Shown here piece after piece: positions 4,419-7,065 of a stretch of 7,065 nucleotides of DNA. Location: contig JACCXL010000386.1 of assembly GCA_013697015.1 (NCBI GenBank), positions 1-7,065 on the forward strand, read 5' to 3'. Below the pieces are notes generated by a model. It was not told the origin of the DNA and ran no database searches. It saw nothing but the letters and a program-made list of their open reading frames with translations. The position numbers were made by a program, and so were the translations under genes. This DNA comes from Chthoniobacterales bacterium (GTDB lineage: Bacteria > Verrucomicrobiota > Verrucomicrobiia > Chthoniobacterales > UBA10450). How positions within the stretch are numbered: the first letter of the stretch is position 1; every line of letters starts with the position of its first letter.

Positions 4419-5753
4419 CTAGCGGGCGAGTTCCTGCAGGACCGCCTTGTTTAGGCGGATACCGGCTTCGAGGTTTTCGACTGGGAAATTTTCGTTCGGC
4501 GAATGCGCGCGGCAATCCGGCAGAGCGAGCCCCAGAAGCAATGTCTCGACCCCGAGAATTTTGCGGAATTCCGAAATGATCGGAATGCTGCCGCCCTCGC
4601 GAATGACGGCCGGTTCCTTTTTAAAGGCCGTCTGCAATGCGCGCAGCGCAGCTTCGCCAAATTTGGAATGTGGATCCGTGCGATACCACGGTCCGCTGTG
4701 ACCGTCCGTAATCTCCATTGTGACACCCGGCGGCAGATGCTTCTCCAAATGCAGGTGAGCCACGCGCAAAATTTCCGCGCCGTCCTGATCCGGCACCAAC
4801 CGGAATGTGACCTTGGCCATCGCGTGACTGGCGATCACAGTCTTGGTGCCCATGCCTTGATAGCCGCCGCCGATCCCGTTGATCTCCGCCGTCGGCCGTC
4901 CCCAGATTCGCTCGAGAGTGGAGTAACCCTTCTCGCCGAACAAAGCCGGAGCGCCCGTCTCCTGCAGGATCTCTTTGTCCGCATCGATTGGTAGTTTCCG
5001 CCATGCCTCGCGTTCCCAATCTTCCAAGGGCAGCACTTGGTCGTAGAAGCCTTCGATCGCGACGTGACCATCTGCGTCGTGCATGGTTGCGAGCAAGCGC
5101 GCGAGCGCCGTGATCGGATTGGCGACGGAGCCGCCGTAGACCCCTGAGTGCAGATCGATCCTGGCCGCCGTGATTTTCAATTCGAGCGCGGTCACGCCTC
5201 GCAGTCCGTAGCTCAAGGTCGGCTTTCCACGCGCAATCATCCCGGTGTCCGAAACCACGGCGATATCACTGCGCAGGGCGTCCCGGTTTTCGGTGAGGAA
5301 TTGGGGGAGGCTTCCGCTGCCGATCTCCTCCTCGCCTTCGATCACGAAATGCAAATTTACCGGAAGATCGCCGCTTTGCTCGAGCGTCTCCTGCACGCCA
5401 AGAATGTGGGAAAGAATCTGTCCCTTATTGTCGGTCGAACCGCGCGCGAAAACGTAGCCATTCTTCAGCACTGGTTCGAAGGGTGGTGAATCCCAGAGTT
5501 CCAGCGGATCGGGCGGCTGCACGTCGTAATGACCGTAAATCATAACCGTCTTGCGACCGGGCTGATGTTTATTCTTTGCCCAGACCACCGGATGCCCGGG
5601 AGTCGGCACCAGTTTCGTTTCCAGGCCAATGGCGGTCAGCTTTTCGACGAGCCAATGCGCGCACTCCGCCACGTTGTCGGTATATTGGTCGTCGGTCGAG
5701 ATACTCGGGAACCGCAGGAACTGAAAATAATCTTCAAGATGGTTCGCGCGCAT
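4419..5753 (-). CDS. M20-family metallo-dipeptidase
   Basis: This is a 444-residue cytoplasmic di-zinc peptidase of the M20 family (carnosinase/CNDP-like and 'M20 family dipeptidase' group). It likely hydrolyses dipeptides or short peptides. All expected metal and catalytic residues are visible: His75 with Asp77 in 'YGHYDVQP', the bridging Asp108 in 'RGSTDNKGQ', the general base Glu142 and metal ligand Glu143 in 'EGEEEIGSGS', Asp169 in 'VVSDT' and His417 in 'CRAHSPNE'. 'DLHSGVYGG' (200-208) and its His202 mark the lid/dimerisation domain typical of this branch. An in-frame TAA at 5765-5763 lies four codons before the ATG at 5753, so the start cannot be farther upstream. The N-terminus is therefore somewhat short for the family. 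No signal peptide is seen. It is the first gene of a leftward pair with the NlpC/P60 gene and diverges from the permease. Confidence 0.95.
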   Translation of the reverse strand: MRANHLEDYFQFLRFPSISTDDQYTDNVAECAHWLVEKLTAIGLETKLVPTPGHPVVWAKNKHQPGRKTVMIYGHYDVQPPDPLELWDSPPFEPVLKNGYVFARGSTDNKGQILSHILGVQETLEQSGDLPVNLHFVIEGEEEIGSGSLPQFLTENRDALRSDIAVVSDTGMIARGKPTLSYGLRGVTALELKITAARIDLHSGVYGGSVANPITALARLLATMHDADGHVAIEGFYDQVLPLEDWEREAWRKLPIDADKEILQETGAPALFGEKGYSTLERIWGRPTAEINGIGGGYQGMGTKTVIASHAMAKVTFRLVPDQDGAEILRVAHLHLEKHLPPGVTMEITDGHSGPWYRTDPHSKFGEAALRALQTAFKKEPAVIREGGSIPIISEFRKILGVETLLLGLALPDCRAHSPNENFPVENLEAGIRLNKAVLQELAR

Positions 5754-5798
5754 GTCGTGATGTTAGACAGGTTCTGCGCGTTTTGCTATTGGCGCTAA
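5754..5798. promoter_or_regulatory. 45-bp divergent promoter region between the dipeptidase and the permease
   Basis: Both flanking genes start at the edges of this spacer, so it should hold both promoters unless they lie inside coding DNA. Rightward, TAGACA (5764-5769, 5 of 6 to TTGACA) is 17 bp from TATTGG (5787-5792, a poor -10 at 3 of 6), which ends 6 bp before ATG 5799. Leftward, TAACAT (5765-5760, 4 of 6 to TATAAT) ends 6 bp before ATG 5753, with only a weak -35. The leftward -10 and rightward -35 overlap, so the two promoters would compete. Evidence is pattern matching only. Confidence 0.35.
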
Positions 5799-7065
5799 AT
5801 GTCTACCTCCTCGCCAATCGCCGCTTCTCCGGAAAATGCCGATGCCAGACTGGTGCGCGCGATCGGAGTTCCTGGTCTGGCAGCGAACATCATCAATACC
5901 ACGATCGGCGCGAGCATCTTCGCGTTGCCTGCCGCGGTCGCGCTGAAACTGGGTGCAGCGGCGCCCGTCGCCTTCGTTCTTTGCGCGGTCGCGATGACTT
6001 TGTTCGTGACTTGCTTCGCGCTTGCCGGCAGTCGCGTGTCGCTAACGGGCGGACTTTACGCCTATGCGGAAATCGCATTCGGTCGCTACGTCGGATTCAT
6101 CACCGGTTTATTCTTTTACATGACGGCGGTGCTGAGTGTCGCCGCCGTGGTTAACTTTTTTGCGGGCACCGTCGCCGCACTGATTCCCTGGCTCGGGGGC
6201 GACGTAGGCCGCATCGTTGTCATGCTGCTGGTTTACACCGTGCTGGCGGCAATCAACGTCCGCGGAGTTCGTGAAGGCGCAGGGGCAGTCGCGCTTGTGA
6301 CCCTCGCAAAGCTCATTCCGCTCCTGGTCTTCGCTGCCATCGGTATTTTTTTCATCAAGGCAGATGCAATCGCATGGCCAGGCTGGCCGGGCACAAAGGC
6401 CGTGGGCGATTCTGTGTTGCTCTTGCTCTTTGCTTTCTTCGGCATCGAGGTGGCATTGATTCCAAGCGGTGAAGTAAAAAATCCGGCTAGCACAGTGCCG
6501 CGAGCGATCTATCTCTCCCTCGCGATTACGACCGTGCTCTACATTTTGATCCAACTCGTCGCGCAGGGAACGCTCGGGCCGAGCCTTGCCAACAAAAGCG
6601 TCGGACCACTCGCTGAGTCCGCCGCAACCTTTCTGGGCAATTCCGGCCGGCTGCTCTTGCTCGCGGGCGCGACGATTTCCGCATTCGGCTTTATCGCGAG
6701 CGATATCCTCAGTTCCCCGCGAATCCTTTTCGCGCTCGGCCGCGATGGCATCCTCCCGAAAAGCTTTGCGCACGTGCACGCCCGTTTCCGCACTCCTGAC
6801 GTAGCAATCATCTTCTACACCGTCCTCGCTTTTCTGTTTTCACTGACGTCGACTTTCGAAGGTCTCGCCATTATGGCGAATGTCGCCGCGCTCCTGCTTT
6901 ATATTGTGTGTTGCGCAGCCGCGTGGGAATTGATGCGCCGCGACGTACGGACCGAGAGTAAACCGTTTACCTTTCCGGGCGCGAAGATCGTGCCGATCGT
7001 TTCGGTCATCGCAATCATCTGGATTCTGGCGCACGCCACCTGGAAAGAGTTTCGCGTCGCGGGCA
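5799..7065 (+). CDS. APC-superfamily amino-acid permease (3' end beyond the window)
   Basis: An open frame of 422 codons runs to the window edge with no stop. It encodes a multi-span inner-membrane transporter of the amino acid-polyamine-organocation superfamily, probably importing or exchanging an amino acid. After a soluble N-terminus (1-23), TM1 contains the unwound substrate/ion segment 'NTTIGASIFALP' (33-44). TM6 with its conserved follow-on, 'FAFFGIEVALIPSGEVKNP' (211-229), has the hallmark G-x-E and E-x-K-N-P motifs. 'SSPRILFALGRDGILPKSF' (305-323) is the conserved segment after TM8. I count about eleven hydrophobic spans. Family members are usually 430-480 residues, so little is missing. 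The start is fixed by a TAA stop immediately before the ATG (5796-5798). No ribosome-binding site is seen. Substrate cannot be assigned. Confidence 0.93.
   Translation, partial: MSTSSPIAASPENADARLVRAIGVPGLAANIINTTIGASIFALPAAVALKLGAAAPVAFVLCAVAMTLFVTCFALAGSRVSLTGGLYAYAEIAFGRYVGFITGLFFYMTAVLSVAAVVNFFAGTVAALIPWLGGDVGRIVVMLLVYTVLAAINVRGVREGAGAVALVTLAKLIPLLVFAAIGIFFIKADAIAWPGWPGTKAVGDSVLLLLFAFFGIEVALIPSGEVKNPASTVPRAIYLSLAITTVLYILIQLVAQGTLGPSLANKSVGPLAESAATFLGNSGRLLLLAGATISAFGFIASDILSSPRILFALGRDGILPKSFAHVHARFRTPDVAIIFYTVLAFLFSLTSTFEGLAIMANVAALLLYIVCCAAAWELMRRDVRTESKPFTFPGAKIVPIVSVIAIIWILAHATWKEFRVAG

Noticed and set aside
3936..4454. 172-codon plus-strand frame rich in Gly/Val/Ala, resembling a repetitive membrane or elastin-like protein
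   Set aside because: It is the complement of the Pro/Ser/Thr linker of the NlpC/P60 gene, which has clear catalytic motifs; the repetitiveness is inherited from that linker.
5576..6154. 192-codon plus-strand frame across the divergent region
   Set aside because: It is Arg-rich, overlaps the dipeptidase start and runs in another frame through the obvious permease sequence.

Overview
The window looks like ordinary chromosomal housekeeping DNA from a GC-rich Gram-negative-type bacterium. My best guess is a soil Verrucomicrobiota lineage. This is inference from three things: the secreted protein family ahead of queF, the Pro/Ser/Thr-rich NlpC/P60 protein, and a palindromic repeat of a kind I associate from memory with such genomes. 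No rRNA, marker gene or database search was available to confirm it. I see no tRNA, rRNA, CRISPR array, insertion sequence or phage gene.

Layout. At the left edge is the first 40 codons of a leftward membrane protein, possibly a CcsA/HemX-type cytochrome c assembly protein (121 to 1). It diverges from apt, adenine phosphoribosyltransferase (229-756). apt converges on a small conserved protein resembling the DUF6572 family (1161 to 769). Next is a rightward, tightly packed four-gene operon: a secreted protein of unknown function (1225-2085), queF (2099-2602), queC (2599-3288) and a 59-residue single-span membrane protein (3285-3464). queF/queC and queC/small ORF each share an ATGA stop/start. 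QueC makes preQ0 and QueF reduces it to preQ1, two consecutive steps of queuosine synthesis for tRNA modification. The 3' end of queF carries a 70-bp palindromic repeat (2506-2575) that is translated as an abnormal C-terminal tail.

The small ORF meets the next leftward gene with overlapping stop codons (TTAA, 3461-3464). That leftward pair is an M20 metallo-dipeptidase (5753 to 4419) followed, 7 bp later, by a secreted NlpC/P60 cell-wall peptidase with a long low-complexity linker (4411 to 3461). Divergent from the dipeptidase, across only 45 bp, is an APC-superfamily amino-acid permease (5799 to the window end, incomplete). The peptidase pair plus permease could form a small peptide-turnover and amino-acid-uptake module, but this is inference from adjacency.

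Across the window the start codons lack clear Shine-Dalgarno sequences. At several operon heads a possible -10 box lies only about 6-12 bp before the start codon, so leaderless or near-leaderless mRNAs are possible. I find no dramatic new system. The items most worth checking are the repeat inside queF, the leaderless-looking starts, the unknown secreted protein in the que operon, and the 59-residue ORF wedged between overlapping neighbours.
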